NCBI RefSeq assembly: GCF_029227915.1
Contig: NC_079887.1
Location: 6,136,001-6,200,000, forward strand
DNA: 64,000 nt
Origin: Hydractinia symbiolongicarpus
Lineage: Eukaryota; Cnidaria; Hydrozoa; Anthoathecata; Hydractiniidae
Direction of reading: 5' to 3'
The notes below the pieces were generated by a model. The model was not told where the DNA came from. It made no database searches and worked only from the letters and a program-made list of their open reading frames with translations. Positions within the stretch are counted from its first letter, which is position 1; each line of letters begins with the position of its first letter. This document shows, in pieces, positions 14,691 through 28,653 of this stretch. A program made the translations under genes and the position numbers.

Positions 14691-16874
14691 ATAAAGCGCT
14701 ACCACAGCTCCCAGTGTAATCACTGAGTTGCAGCAATCATGTCAAATTATGAAGAATAATATTTCTTGTAGTCAAACTGGATCATTTATCACATTTATAA
14801 GGACAAAGTCCAAGATCAGTTCAATTAAGTCCCACAGTCAAACCTTTCACTATTAAAAGCGATGCAACCTAGTAATATCCGAATACTATCGCTAAATACA
14901 TGTTGGTACGAATATGCGACGCAACCGTTGTAACTCAAACGGATTTAAACCACTAGAAAGTCAATGAAATGTAGTCTTTGAAACTGTTCCTATTTTTTCA
15001 ACGCGTGCTAACGGCCAGGATTGGTCCCACAGTAAGAAAATACTTATTTATCTAAATTCTTAAATAAAGCGCTACCACAGAGCCTATTGTAATCGCTGAG
15101 TTCTAGCAATCATGTCAAATTAAGAAGAATGTTATTTCTTGTAGTCAAACTGGCTCATTTATCACATTTATAAGGTCAAAGTCCAAAATCAGCTCAATTA
15201 AGTTCCACAGTCAATCGTTTCACTGTTAAAAGCGATATAGCTTAGTAATATCGGAAAGATATCGCTAAACAGATGTTGGTACGAACATGTGACGCAGCCG
15301 TTGTAACTCAAACGGATTGACACCACCAAGAAGTCAATGAAATGTAGTTTTTGAAACTGTCTCTAATTCTTCAGCGCGAACTAACGTCTAGGATTGGTCC
15401 CACATTAAAAAATGACTTATTTATCTTAATTTTTTAATAAAGCGCTACTACAGCGCCCAGTGTAATCACTGAGTTGCAGCAATCATGTCAAATTATGAAG
15501 AATAATATTTCTTGTAGTCAAAGTGGATCATTTATCACATTTATAAGGACAAAGTCCAAGATCAGTTCAATTAAGTCCCACAGTCAAACCTTTCACTGTT
15601 AAAAGCGATGCAACCTAGTAATATCCGAATACTATCGCTAAATACATGTTGGTACGAATATGTGACGCAACCGTTGTAACTCAAACGGATTTAAACCACT
15701 AGAAAGTCAATGAAATGTAGTCTTTGAAACTGTTCCTATTTTTTCAGCGCGTGCTAACGGCCAGGATTGGTCCCACAGTAAGAAAATACTTATTTATCTA
15801 AATTCTTAAATAAAGCGCTACCACAGAGCCTATTGTAATCGCTGAGTTCCAGCAATCATGTCAAATTAAGAAGAATGTTATTTCTTGTAGTCAAACTGGC
15901 TCATTTATCACATTTATAAGGTCAAAGTCCAAAATCAGCTCAATTAAGTTCCACAGTCAATCGTTTCACTGTTAAAAGCGATATAGCTTAGTAATATCGG
16001 AAAGATATCGCTAAACAGATGTTGGTACGAACATGTGACGCAGCCGTTGTAACTCAAACGGATTGACACGACCAAGAAGTCAATGAAATGTAGTTTTTGA
16101 AACTGTCTCTAATTCTTCAGCGCGAACTAACGGCTAGGATTGGTCCCACAGTAAAAAATGACTTATTTATCTTAATTTTTTAATAAAGCGCTACCACAGC
16201 GCCCAGTGGAATCACTGAGTTGCAGCAATCATGTCAAATTATGAAGAATAATATTTCTTGTAGTCAAACTGGATCATTTATCACATTTATAAGGACAAAG
16301 TCCAAGATCAGTTCAATTAAGTCACACAGTCAAACCTTTCACTGTTAAAAGCGATGCAACCTAGTAATATCCGAATACTATCGCTAAATACATGTTGGTA
16401 CGAATATGTGACGCAACCGTTGTAACTCAAACGGATTTAAACCACTAGAAAGTCAATGAAATGTAGTCTTTGAAACTGTTCCTATTTATTCAGCGCGTGC
16501 TAACGGCCAGGATTTGTCCCCCAGTAAGAAAATACTTATTTATCTAAATTCTTAAATAAAGCGCTACCACAGAGCCTATTGTAATCGCTGAGTTCCAGCA
16601 ATCATGTCAAATTATGAAGAATAATATTTCTTGTAGTCAAAGTGGATCATTTATCACATTTAAAAGGACAAAGTCCAAGATCAGTTCAACTAAGTCCCAC
16701 AGTCAAACCTTTCACCGTTAAAAGCGATGCAACCTAGTAATATCCGAATACTATCGCTAAATACATGTTGGTACGAATATGTGACGCAACCGTTGTAACT
16801 CAAACGGATTGATGCCGTTAGAAAGTCAATGAAATGTAGTTTTTGAACCTGGCGCTATTTCTTCATCGCGCGAT
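14690..16874. repeat. Satellite sub-block: 746-bp dimeric HOR
   Basis: In this part two monomer subtypes alternate with a 746-bp period (for example the GCGCGAACTAACG segment at 15,374 and 16,120). The block bridges the upstream trimers and the downstream 2,487-bp units. Its monomers are close to those used in the downstream units (the CAAAGTGGATCATTTATC variant appears in both), so it is a plausible source of that larger unit. That ancestry is inference. Confidence 0.8.
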
Positions 16875-19800
16875 AACGGCTAAGATTGGTCCCACAGTAA
16901 AAAATGACTTATTTATCTTAATTTTTTAATAAAGCGCTACCACAGCGCCCAGTGTAATCACTGAGTTGCAGCAATCATGTCAAATTATGAAGAATAATAT
17001 TTCTTGTAGTCAAAGTGGATCATTTATCACATTTATAAGGACAAAGTCCAAGATCAGTTCAATTAAGTCCCACAGTCAAACCTTTCACTGTTAAAAGCGA
17101 TGCAACCTAGTAATATCCGAATACTATCGCTAAATACATGTTGGTACGAATATGTGACGCAACCGTTGTAACTCAAACGGATTTAAACCACTAGAAAGTC
17201 AATGAAATGTAGTCTTTGAAACTGCTCATATTTTTTCAGCGCGTGCTAACGGCCAGGATTGGTCCCACAGTAAGAAAATACTTATTTATCTAAATTCTTA
17301 AATAAAGCGCTACCACAGAGCCTATTGTAATCGCTGAGTTCCAGGAATCATGTCAAATTATGAAGAATAATATTTCTTGTAGTCAAAGTGGATCATTTAT
17401 CACATTTATAAGGACAAAGTCCAAGATCAGTTCAATTAAGTCCCACAGTCAAACCTTTCACCGTTAAAAGCGATGCAACCTAGTAATATCCGAATACTAT
17501 CGCTAAATACATGCTGGTACGAATATGTGACGCAACCGTTGTAACTCAAACGGATTGATGCCGTTAGAAAGTCAATGAAATGTAGTTTTTGAACCTGGCG
17601 CTATTTCTTCATCGCGCGATAACGGCTAGGATTGGTCCCACAGTAAAAAATGACTTATTTATCTTAATTTTTTAATAAAGCGCTACCACAGCGCCCAATG
17701 TAATCGCTGAGTTCCAGCAATCATGTTAAATTATGAAGAATGTTATTTCTTGTAGTCAAACTGGCTCATTTATCAAATTTATAAGGTCAAAGTCCAAAAT
17801 CAGCTCAATTAAGTCCCACAGTCAAACGTTTCACTGTTAAAAGCGATGCAACATAGTAATATCCAAATACTATCGCTAAATATATGTTGGTATGAATATC
17901 TGACGCAACTTTTGTAACTCAAACGGATTTTTACCGATACAAAGTCAATGAAATGTAGTCTTTTAAACTGTTCCTATTTATTCAGCGCGTGCTAACGGCC
18001 CGGATTGGTCGCACAGTAAAAAAGACTGATTTATCTAAATGTTTAAATAAAGCGCTACCCCAGAGCCTAATGTAATCGCTGAATTCCAGCAATCATGTCA
18101 AATTAAGAAGAATGTTATTCCTTGGAGACCAATTGGCTCATTTATCACATTTAAAATGTCACAGTCCAAAATCAGTTCTATTAATTCCCACAGTCAATCG
18201 TTTCACTGTTAAAAGCAATACAACTTAGTAATATCGGAAGAAAATCACTAAATACATGTTGGTACGAATATGTGACGCAACCATTGTAACTCAAACGGAT
18301 TGACACCGTTAGAAAGTCAATGAAATGTAGTTTTTGAAACTGTCGCTATTTCTTCAGCGCGCGATAACGGCTAGAATTGGTCCCACAGTAAAGAATGACT
18401 TATTTATCTTAATTTTTTAACAAAGCGCTACCACAGTGCCCAATGTAATCGTTAAGTTCCGGCGTCAAATTAAGAAGAATGTTATTTCTTGGAGTCCAAT
18501 TGTCTCATTTATCACATTTATCAAGTCACAGTCCAAAGTTAGTTCAATTAAATCCAACAGTCAATCGTTTCACTGTTAAAAGCGATGCAGCCTAGTATTA
18601 TCAGAAAAATATCGCTAAATACATGTTGGTACGAATATGTGACGCAACCGTTGTAATTCAAACGGATTTATACCGCTAGAAAGTCAATGAAATGTAGTCT
18701 TTGAAACTGTTCCTATATATTCAGCGCGACTTATTTATCTAAGTTTTTAAATAAAGCTCTACCACAGTGCCTAATGAAACCGCTGAATTCCAGCAATCAT
18801 GTCAAATTAAGAAAAATGTTATTCCTTGGAGACCAATTGGCTCATTTATCACATTTATAAGGTCAAGTTCCAAATGCAGTTTAATTATGTCCCACAGTCA
18901 ATCGTTTCACTGTTGAAAGCGATACAACTTCGTAATATCAGAAAAAAATCACTAAATACATGTTGGTACGAATGTGTGACGCAACCGTTGTAACTCAAAC
19001 GGATTAACACCGTTAAAAAGTCAATGAAATAGAGTTTTTGAAACTGTCTCTATATCTTCAGCGCGCGCTAACGGCTAGGATTGGTCCCACAGTATAAATG
19101 ACTTATTTATCTAAATCTTTAAATAAAGCGCTACCACAGAGCCTAATGTAATCGCTGAATTCCAGCAATCATGTCAAATTAGGAAGAATGTTATTCCTTC
19201 CTATTAAAAGCGATGCAACCTAGCAATATCAGAAAAAATATCGCTAAATACATGTTGGTACGAATATGTGACGCAACCTTTGTAACTCAAACGGATTGAC
19301 ACCGTTAGAAAGTCAATGAAATGTAGTTTTTGAAACTGTCGCGATTTCTTCAGTGTGCCATAACGGCTAGGATTGGTCCCACAGTAAAAAATGACTTATT
19401 TATCTTAATTTTTTAATAAAGCGCTACCACAGCGCCCAGTGTAATCACTGAGTTGCAGCAATCATGTCAAATTATGAAGAATAATATTTCTTGTAGTCAA
19501 AGTGGATCATTTATCACATTTATAAGGACAAAGTCCAAGATCAGTTCAATTAAGTCCCACAGTCAAACCTTTCACTGTTAAAAGCGATGCAACCTAGTAA
19601 TATCCGAATACTATCGCTAAATACATGTTGGTACGAATATGTGACGCAACCGTTGTAACTCAAACGGATTTAAACCACTAGAAAGTCAATGAAATGTAGT
19701 CTTTGAAACTGTTCCTATTTTTTCAGCGCGTGCTAACGGCCAGGATTGGTCCCACAGTAAGAAAATACTTATTTATCTAAATTCTTAAATAAAGCGCTAC

Positions 19801-22800
19801 CACAGAGCCTATTGTAATCGCTGAGTTCCAGGAATCATGTCAAATTATGAAGAATAATATTTCTTGTAGTCAAAGTGGATCATTTATCACATTTATAAGG
19901 ACAAAGTCCAAGATCAGTTCAATTAAGTCCCACAGTCAAACCTTTCACCGTTAAAAGCGATGCAACCTAGTAATATCCGAATACTATCGCTAAATACATG
20001 CTGGTACGAATATGTGACGCAACCGTTGTAACTCAAACGGATTGATGCCGTTAGAAAGTCAATGAAATGTAGTTTTTGAACCTGGCGCTATTTCTTCATC
20101 GCGCGATAACGGCTAGGATTGGTCCCACAGTAAAAAATGACTTATTTATCTTAATTTTTTAATAAAGCGCTACCACAGCGCCCAATGTAATCGCTGAGTT
20201 CCAGCAATCATGTTAAATTATGAAGAATGTTATTTCTTGTAGTCAAACTGGCTCATTTATCAAATTTATAAGGTCAAAGTCCAAAATCAGCTCAATTAAG
20301 TCCCACAGTCAAACGTTTCACTGTTAAAAGCGATGCAACATAGTAATATCCAAATACTATCGCTAAATATATGTTGGTATGAATATGTGACGCAACTTTT
20401 GTAACTCAAACGGATTTTTACCGATACAAAGTCAATGAAATGTAGTCTTTTAAACTGTTCCTATTTATTCAGCGCGTGCTAACGGCCCGGATTGGTCGCA
20501 CAGTAAAAAAGACTGATTTATCTAAATGTTTAAATAAAGCGCTACCCCAGAGCCTAATGTAATCGCTGAATTCCAGCAATCATGTCAAATTAAGAAGAAT
20601 GTTATTCCTTGGAGACCAATTGGCTCATTTATCACATTTAAAATGTCACAGTCCAAAATCAGTTCTATTAATTCCCACAGTCAATCGTTTCACTGTTAAA
20701 AGCAATACAACTTAGTAATATCGGAAGAAAATCACTAAATACATGTTGGTACGAATATGTGACGCAACCATTGTAACTCAAACGGATTGACACCGTTAGA
20801 AAGTCAATGAAATGTAGTTTTTGAAACTGTCGCTATTTCTTCAGCGCGCGATAACGGCTAGAATTGGTCCCACAGTAAAGAATGACTTATTTATCTTAAT
20901 TTTTTAACAAAGCGCTACCACAGTGCCCAATGTAATCGTTAAGTTCCGGCGTCAAATTAAGAAGAATGTTATTTCTTGGAGTCCAATTGTCTCATTTATC
21001 ACATTTATCAAGTCACAGTCCAAAGTTAGTTCAATTAAATCCAACAGTCAATCGTTTCACTGTTAAAAGCGATGCAGCCTAGTATTATCAGAAAAATATC
21101 GCTAAATACATGTTGGTACGAATATGTGACGCAACCGTTGTAATTCAAACGGATTTATACCGCTAGAAAGTCAATGAAATGTAGTCTTTGAAACTGTTCC
21201 TATATATTCAGCGCGACTTATTTATCTAAGTTTTTAAATAAAGCTCTACCACAGTGCCTAATGAAACCGCTGAATTCCAGCAATCATGTCAAATTAAGAA
21301 AAATGTTATTCCTTGGAGACCAATTGGCTCATTTATCACATTTATAAGGTCAAGTTCCAAATGCAGTTTAATTATGTCCCACAGTCAATCGTTTCACTGT
21401 TGAAAGCGATACAACTTCGTAATATCAGAAAAAAATCACTAAATACATGTTGGTACGAATGTGTGACGCAACCGTTGTAACTCAAACGGATTAACACCGT
21501 TAAAAAGTCAATGAAATAGAGTTTTTGAAACTGTCTCTATATCTTCAGCGCGCGCTAACGGCTAGGATTGGTCCCACAGTATAAATGACTTATTTATCTA
21601 AATCTTTAAATAAAGCGCTACCACAGAGCCTAATGTAATCGCTGAATTCCAGCAATCATGTCAAATTAGGAAGAATGTTATTCCTTCCTATTAAAAGCGA
21701 TGCAACCTAGCAATATCAGAAAAAATATCGCTAAATACATGTTGGTACGAATATGTGACGCAACCTTTGTAACTCAAACGGATTGACACCGTTAGAAAGT
21801 CAATGAAATGTAGTTTTTGAAACTGTCGCGATTTCTTCAGTGTGCCATAACGGCTAGGATTGGTCCCACAGTAAAAAATGACTTATTTATCTTAATTTTT
21901 TAATAAAGCGCTACCACAGCGCCCAGTGTAATCACTGAGTTGCAGCAATCATGTCAAATTATGAAGAATAATATTTCTTGTAGTCAAAGTGGATCATTTA
22001 TCACATTTATAAGGACAAAGTCCAAGATCAGTTCAATTAAGTCCCACAGTCAAACCTTTCACTGTTAAAAGCGATGCAACCTAGTAATATCCGAATACTA
22101 TCGCTAAATACATGTTGGTACGAATATGTGACGCAACCGTTGTAACTCAAACGGATTTAAACCACTAGAAAGTCAATGAAATGTAGTCTTTGAAACTGTT
22201 CCTATTTTTTCAGCGCGTGCTAACGGCCAGGATTGGTCCCACAGTAAGAAAATACTTATTTATCTAAATTCTTAAATAAAGCGCTACCACAGAGCCTATT
22301 GTAATCGCTGAGTTCCAGGAATCATGTCAAATTATGAAGAATAATATTTCTTGTAGTCAAAGTGGATCATTTATCACATTTATAAGGACAAAGTCCAAGA
22401 TCAGTTCAATTAAGTCCCACAGTCAAACCTTTCACCGTTAAAAGCGATGCAACCTAGTAATATCCGAATACTATCGCTAAATACATGCTGGTACGAATAT
22501 GTGACGCAACCGTTGTAACTCAAACGGATTGATGCCGTTAGAAAGTCAATGAAATGTAGTTTTTGAACCTGGCGCTATTTCTTCATCGCGCGATAACGGC
22601 TAGGATTGGTCCCACAGTAAAAAATGACTTATTTATCTTAATTTTTTAATAAAGCGCTACCACAGCGCCCAATGTAATCGCTGAGTTCCAGCAATCATGT
22701 TAAATTATGAAGAATGTTATTTCTTGTAGTCAAACTGGCTCATTTATCAAATTTATAAGGTCAAAGTCCAAAATCAGCTCAATTAAGTCCCACAGTCAAA

Positions 22801-25800
22801 CGTTTCACTGTTAAAAGCGATGCAACATAGTAATATCCAAATACTATCGCTAAATATATGTTGGTATGAATATGTGACGCAACTTTTGTAACTCAAACGG
22901 ATTTTTACCGATACAAAGTCAATGAAATGTAGTCTTTTAAACTGTTCCTATTTATTCAGCGCGTGCTAACGGCCCGGATTGGTCGCACAGTAAAAAAGAC
23001 TGATTTATCTAAATGTTTAAATAAAGCGCTACCCCAGAGCCTAATGTAATCGCTGAATTCCAGCAATCATGTCAAATTAAGAAGAATGTTATTCCTTGGA
23101 GACCAATTGGCTCATTTATCACATTTAAAATGTCACAGTCCAAAATCAGTTCTATTAATTCCCACAGTCAATCGTTTCACTGTTAAAAGCAATACAACTT
23201 AGTAATATCGGAAGAAAATCACTAAATACATGTTGGTACGAATATGTGACGCAACCATTGTAACTCAAACGGATTGACACCGTTAGAAAGTCAATGAAAT
23301 GTAGTTTTTGAAACTGTCGCTATTTCTTCAGCGCGCGATAACGGCTAGAATTGGTCCCACAGTAAAGAATGACTTATTTATCTTAATTTTTTAACAAAGC
23401 GCTACCACAGTGCCCAATGTAATCGTTAAGTTCCGGCGTCAAATTAAGAAGAATGTTATTTCTTGGAGTCCAATTGTCTCATTTATCACATTTATCAAGT
23501 CACAGTCCAAAGTTAGTTCAATTAAATCCAACAGTCAATCGTTTCACTGTTAAAAGCGATGCAGCCTAGTATTATCAGAAAAATATCGCTAAATACATGT
23601 TGGTACGAATATGTGACGCAACCGTTGTAATTCAAACGGATTTATACCGCTAGAAAGTCAATGAAATGTAGTCTTTGAAACTGTTCCTATATATTCAGCG
23701 CGACTTATTTATCTAAGTTTTTAAATAAAGCTCTACCACAGTGCCTAATGAAACCGCTGAATTCCAGCAATCATGTCAAATTAAGAAAAATGTTATTCCT
23801 TGGAGACCAATTGGCTCATTTATCACATTTATAAGGTCAAGTTCCAAATGCAGTTTAATTATGTCCCACAGTCAATCGTTTCACTGTTGAAAGCGATACA
23901 ACTTCGTAATATCAGAAAAAAATCACTAAATACATGTTGGTACGAATGTGTGACGCAACCGTTGTAACTCAAACGGATTAACACCGTTAAAAAGTCAATG
24001 AAATAGAGTTTTTGAAACTGTCTCTATATCTTCAGCGCGCGCTAACGGCTAGGATTGGTCCCACAGTATAAATGACTTATTTATCTAAATCTTTAAATAA
24101 AGCGCTACCACAGAGCCTAATGTAATCGCTGAATTCCAGCAATCATGTCAAATTAGGAAGAATGTTATTCCTTCCTATTAAAAGCGATGCAACCTAGCAA
24201 TATCAGAAAAAATATCGCTAAATACATGTTGGTACGAATATGTGACGCAACCTTTGTAACTCAAACGGATTGACACCGTTAGAAAGTCAATGAAATGTAG
24301 TTTTTGAAACTGTCGCGATTTCTTCAGTGTGCCATAACGGCTAGGATTGGTCCCACAGTAAAAAATGACTTATTTATCTTAATTTTTTAATAAAGCGCTA
24401 CCACAGCGCCCAGTGTAATCACTGAGTTGCAGCAATCATGTCAAATTATGAAGAATAATATTTCTTGTAGTCAAAGTGGATCATTTATCACATTTATAAG
24501 GACAAAGTCCAAGATCAGTTCAATTAAGTCCCACAGTCAAACCTTTCACTGTTAAAAGCGATGCAACCTAGTAATATCCGAATACTATCGCTAAATACAT
24601 GTTGGTACGAATATGTGACGCAACCGTTGTAACTCAAACGGATTTAAACCACTAGAAAGTCAATGAAATGTAGTCTTTGAAACTGTTCCTATTTTTTCAG
24701 CGCGTGCTAACGGCCAGGATTGGTCCCACAGTAAGAAAATACTTATTTATCTAAATTCTTAAATAAAGCGCTACCACAGAGCCTATTGTAATCGCTGAGT
24801 TCCAGGAATCATGTCAAATTATGAAGAATAATATTTCTTGTAGTCAAAGTGGATCATTTATCACATTTATAAGGACAAAGTCCAAGATCAGTTCAATTAA
24901 GTCCCACAGTCAAACCTTTCACCGTTAAAAGCGATGCAACCTAGTAATATCCGAATACTATCGCTAAATACATGCTGGTACGAATATGTGACGCAACCGT
25001 TGTAACTCAAACGGATTGATGCCGTTAGAAAGTCAATGAAATGTAGTTTTTGAACCTGGCGCTATTTCTTCATCGCGCGATAACGGCTAGGATTGGTCCC
25101 ACAGTAAAAAATGACTTATTTATCTTAATTTTTTAATAAAGCGCTACCACAGCGCCCAATGTAATCGCTGAGTTCCAGCAATCATGTTAAATTATGAAGA
25201 ATGTTATTTCTTGTAGTCAAACTGGCTCATTTATCAAATTTATAAGGTCAAAGTCCAAAATCAGCTCAATTAAGTCCCACAGTCAAACGTTTCACTGTTA
25301 AAAGCGATGCAACATAGTAATATCCAAATACTATCGCTAAATATATGTTGGTATGAATATGTGACGCAACTTTTGTAACTCAAACGGATTTTTACCGATA
25401 CAAAGTCAATGAAATGTAGTCTTTTAAACTGTTCCTATTTATTCAGCGCGTGCTAACGGCCCGGATTGGTCGCACAGTAAAAAAGACTGATTTATCTAAA
25501 TGTTTAAATAAAGCGCTACCCCAGAGCCTAATGTAATCGCTGAATTCCAGCAATCATGTCAAATTAAGAAGAATGTTATTCCTTGGAGACCAATTGGCTC
25601 ATTTATCACATTTAAAATGTCACAGTCCAAAATCAGTTCTATTAATTCCCACAGTCAATCGTTTCACTGTTAAAAGCAATACAACTTAGTAATATCGGAA
25701 GAAAATCACTAAATACATGTTGGTACGAATATGTGACGCAACCATTGTAACTCAAACGGATTGACACCGTTAGAAAGTCAATGAAATGTAGTTTTTGAAA

Positions 25801-26845
25801 CTGTCGCTATTTCTTCAGCGCGCGATAACGGCTAGAATTGGTCCCACAGTAAAGAATGACTTATTTATCTTAATTTTTTAACAAAGCGCTACCACAGTGC
25901 CCAATGTAATCGTTAAGTTCCGGCGTCAAATTAAGAAGAATGTTATTTCTTGGAGTCCAATTGTCTCATTTATCACATTTATCAAGTCACAGTCCAAAGT
26001 TAGTTCAATTAAATCCAACAGTCAATCGTTTCACTGTTAAAAGCGATGCAGCCTAGTATTATCAGAAAAATATCGCTAAATACATGTTGGTACGAATATG
26101 TGACGCAACCGTTGTAATTCAAACGGATTTATACCGCTAGAAAGTCAATGAAATGTAGTCTTTGAAACTGTTCCTATATATTCAGCGCGACTTATTTATC
26201 TAAGTTTTTAAATAAAGCTCTACCACAGTGCCTAATGAAACCGCTGAATTCCAGCAATCATGTCAAATTAAGAAAAATGTTATTCCTTGGAGACCAATTG
26301 GCTCATTTATCACATTTATAAGGTCAAGTTCCAAATGCAGTTTAATTATGTCCCACAGTCAATCGTTTCACTGTTGAAAGCGATACAACTTAGTAATATC
26401 AGAAAAAAATCACTAAATACATGTTGGTACGAATGTGTGACGCAACCGTTGTAACTCAAACGGATTAACACCGTTAAAAAGTCAATGAAATAGAGTTTTT
26501 GAAACTGTCTCTATATCTTCAGCGCGCGCTAACGGCTAGGATTGGTCCCACAGTATAAATGACTTATTTATCTAAATCTTTAAATAAAGCGCTACCACAG
26601 AGCCTAATGTAATCGCTGAATTCCAGCAATCATGTCAAATTAGGAAGAATGTTATTCCTTCCTATTAAAAGCGATGCAACCTAGCAATATCAGAAAAAAT
26701 ATCGCTAAATACATGTTGGTACGAATATGTGACGCAACCTTTGTAACTCAAACGGATTGACACCGTTAGAAAGTCAATGAAATGTAGTTTTTGAAACTGT
26801 CGCGATTTCTTCAGTGCGCCATAACGGCTAGGATTGGTCCCACAG
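16875..26845. repeat. Satellite sub-block: 2,487-bp HOR, four near-identical copies
   Basis: The marker GAACCTGGCGCTATTTC occurs at 17,591, 20,078, 22,565 and 25,052, exactly 2,487 bp apart each time. Copies run approximately 16,897-19,383, 19,384-21,870, 21,871-24,357 and 24,358-26,844. Each holds about seven monomers and two fixed internal deletions: TCAGCGCGACTTATTTATC (at 18,721 and 21,208), which lacks about 40 bp, and TTCCTTCCTATTAAAAGCG (about 19,195 and 21,682), which lacks over 100 bp. Differences between copies are isolated single bases (for example ACTGCTCATA at 17,221 against ACTGTTCCTA later, and ACTTCGTAA against ACTTAGTAA at 26,388). Confidence 0.95.
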
Positions 26846-27769
26846 TAAAGAATGAGTTATTTATCTAATTTTTTAAATGAAGCGCCACCACAGCGCCTAA
26901 TGTAATCGCTGAGTTCCGGCTTGAAATTAAGAAGAATGTTATTTCTTGGAGTCCAATTGTCTCATTTATCATATTTATCAGGTCACAGTTCAAAGTTAGT
27001 TCAATTAAGCCCAACAGTGAATCGTTTCACTGTTAAAAGCGATGCAGCCTAGTATTATCAGAAAAATATCGCTAAATACATGTTGGTACGACTATGTGAC
27101 GCAACCGTTGTAATTCAAACGGATTTATACCGCTAGAAAGTCAATGAAATGTAGTCTTTGAAACTGTTCCTATATATTCAGCGCGACTTATTTATCTAAT
27201 TTTTTAAATAAAGCTCTACCACAGTGCCTAATGAAACTGCTGAATTCCAGCAATCATGTCAAATTAAGAAGGATGTTATTCCTTGGAGACCAATTGGCTC
27301 ATTTATCACATTTATAAGGTCACAGTCCAGAATCAGTTCAATTAATTCCCACAGTCAATCGTTTCATTGTTAAAAGCATTACAACTTAGTAATATCGGAA
27401 GAAAATCACTAAATACATGTTGGAACGAATATATGACGCGACCGTTGCAACTCAAACGGATTGACAGCGTTAGAAAGTCAATGAAATGTAGTTTTCGAAA
27501 CTGTCTCTATTTCTTCAGCGCGCGATAACGGCTAGGATTGATCCCACGGTAAAAAATGACTTATTTATCTTTAATTTTTAATAAAGCGCTGCCACAGCGC
27601 CAAGTGTAATCGCTGAGTTCCAGCAATCATGTCAAATTAAAAAGAATGTTATTTATTGTGGTCAAACTGGCTCATCTATCACATTTATAATGTCAAAGTC
27701 CAAAATCAGTTCAATTAAGTCCCACAGTTAAACGCTTCACTGTTAAAAGCGATGCAACCTAGTAATGTC
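26846..27769. repeat. Satellite: diverged monomers between the 2,487-bp HOR and the retrotransposon
   Basis: These monomers belong to the same family but leave the 2,487-bp consensus abruptly at about 26,845, where AAAGAATGAGTTATTT replaces AAAAAATGACTTATTT. They resemble the older variants of the right half of the window more than the homogeneous left half. The block ends inside a monomer at CTAGTAATGTCC, where the retrotransposon begins. Confidence 0.85.
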
Positions 27770-27771
27770 CT

Positions 27772-28653
27772 CTTAACGATATTTTTCTTTTTATAACCAG
27801 AAGTGACCTACACAACTATGCTGATGATAATACATTGTCAAGCTTTTCCAATTCAATTCCAAACCTCATTAAAATTTTAGAAGGTGAGTCTGAGCAGGCA
27901 TTAGCATGGCTACATGAAAATAAAATGATTGCTAACCCTGACAAATTTCTATGCATTATAATCAGCAAAGATAGGATAGAAAACACTAGTAGTGAACTGA
28001 TAAGAATCGGAGATAAAAACATATATTCGCAAGACACAGTCAAACTGTTAGGAGTTAAAATTGACAATAACCTTAGATTTGATCAGCACTTAAATGAGGT
28101 TTGCAAGAAAGCATCTGCGCAACTAAATGCTTTGCAAAGATTTAAAAACATACTTCCTTTTAAAGCTAAGAGTGTCTTAGAAGAAAGTTTTGTGTATTCA
28201 AACTTTAACTACTGTCCACTTATTTGGAATTTCTCATCTTCAAAATCACTTTCTAGGGTCGAAAAACTCCATAAACGAGCCCTAAAATTTGTAGATAGCG
28301 GATATTCAGAGTGAAAAGAAAAGTACATTTCTAGCAAGAACAAAACTAACTACATGAAAATTATGCGAATACGAAATCTATGTATAGAGATTTTTAAATC
28401 ACTTAATAATTTAAATCCGCCATTTATGTTAGACATCTTTCAACGCAGCGAAACAAACAGGCCAGTACGAAGTCAATATTTAAATAATCTTAAAACATTG
28501 AACTTTAATACTAAAAATTTTGGGGAAAAATGTCTTCGTTCATTGGGGCCCAAAATTTGGAATACTTTACCTTCCGAATTGAAAAGTTGTAACAGCCTTA
28601 AAAAATTTAAAACGAAACTAAAGAGTATGATTTTAGTCACTCGGTCTATCTAA
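27772..28653 (+). pseudogene. Reverse transcriptase C-terminal fragment (non-LTR ORF2 remnant)
   Basis: The frame is open from the insertion junction. The first residues read LNDIFLFITRSDLHNYADD, with the YADD catalytic box of reverse transcriptase at 27,817-27,828. The thumb region follows (LLGVKIDNNLRFDQHL, then YCPLIWNF and KLHKRALK). The C-terminus contains SLGPKIWNTLPSELK, a signature of the end of CR1/Jockey-group ORF2 proteins. A single TGA at 28,312-28,314 breaks the frame; translation resumes in the same frame at 28,315 and continues to the TAA at 28,651-28,653. The endonuclease and the first half of the reverse transcriptase are missing, so it is dead. One stop in about 290 codons suggests a fairly young insertion. 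Clade assignment (CR1 versus other Jockey-group) is by eye. Confidence 0.88.

Larger units (their letters stand above)
1..27769. repeat. Satellite array, left part (~373-bp monomer)
   Basis: The same block recurs every 372-373 bp. For example, the conserved core GTTGGTACGAA reappears at about 129, 502, 875, 1,247, 1,644 and 2,017. Every monomer carries, in order, a TTATCACATTTATAAGG segment, GTTTCACTGTTAAAAGC, the GTTGGTACGAA core, a CAACCGTTGTAACTC segment, and AAAGCGCTACCACAGCGCC. The last is a short hairpin (GCGCT/AGCGC) that is intact in some monomers and broken in others. All monomers run in the same direction. Small ORFs here (for example 204-455, repeated at 2,838 and 3,957) recur only because the satellite recurs and shift frame between monomers, so none is a gene. 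No CENP-B box was seen. A centromeric or heterochromatic role is possible but is inference. Confidence 0.97.

Noticed and set aside
27816-28067. Minus-strand 83-codon ORF over the retrotransposon
   Set aside because: Shadow of the plus-strand reverse transcriptase frame, which carries the real YADD and thumb motifs.
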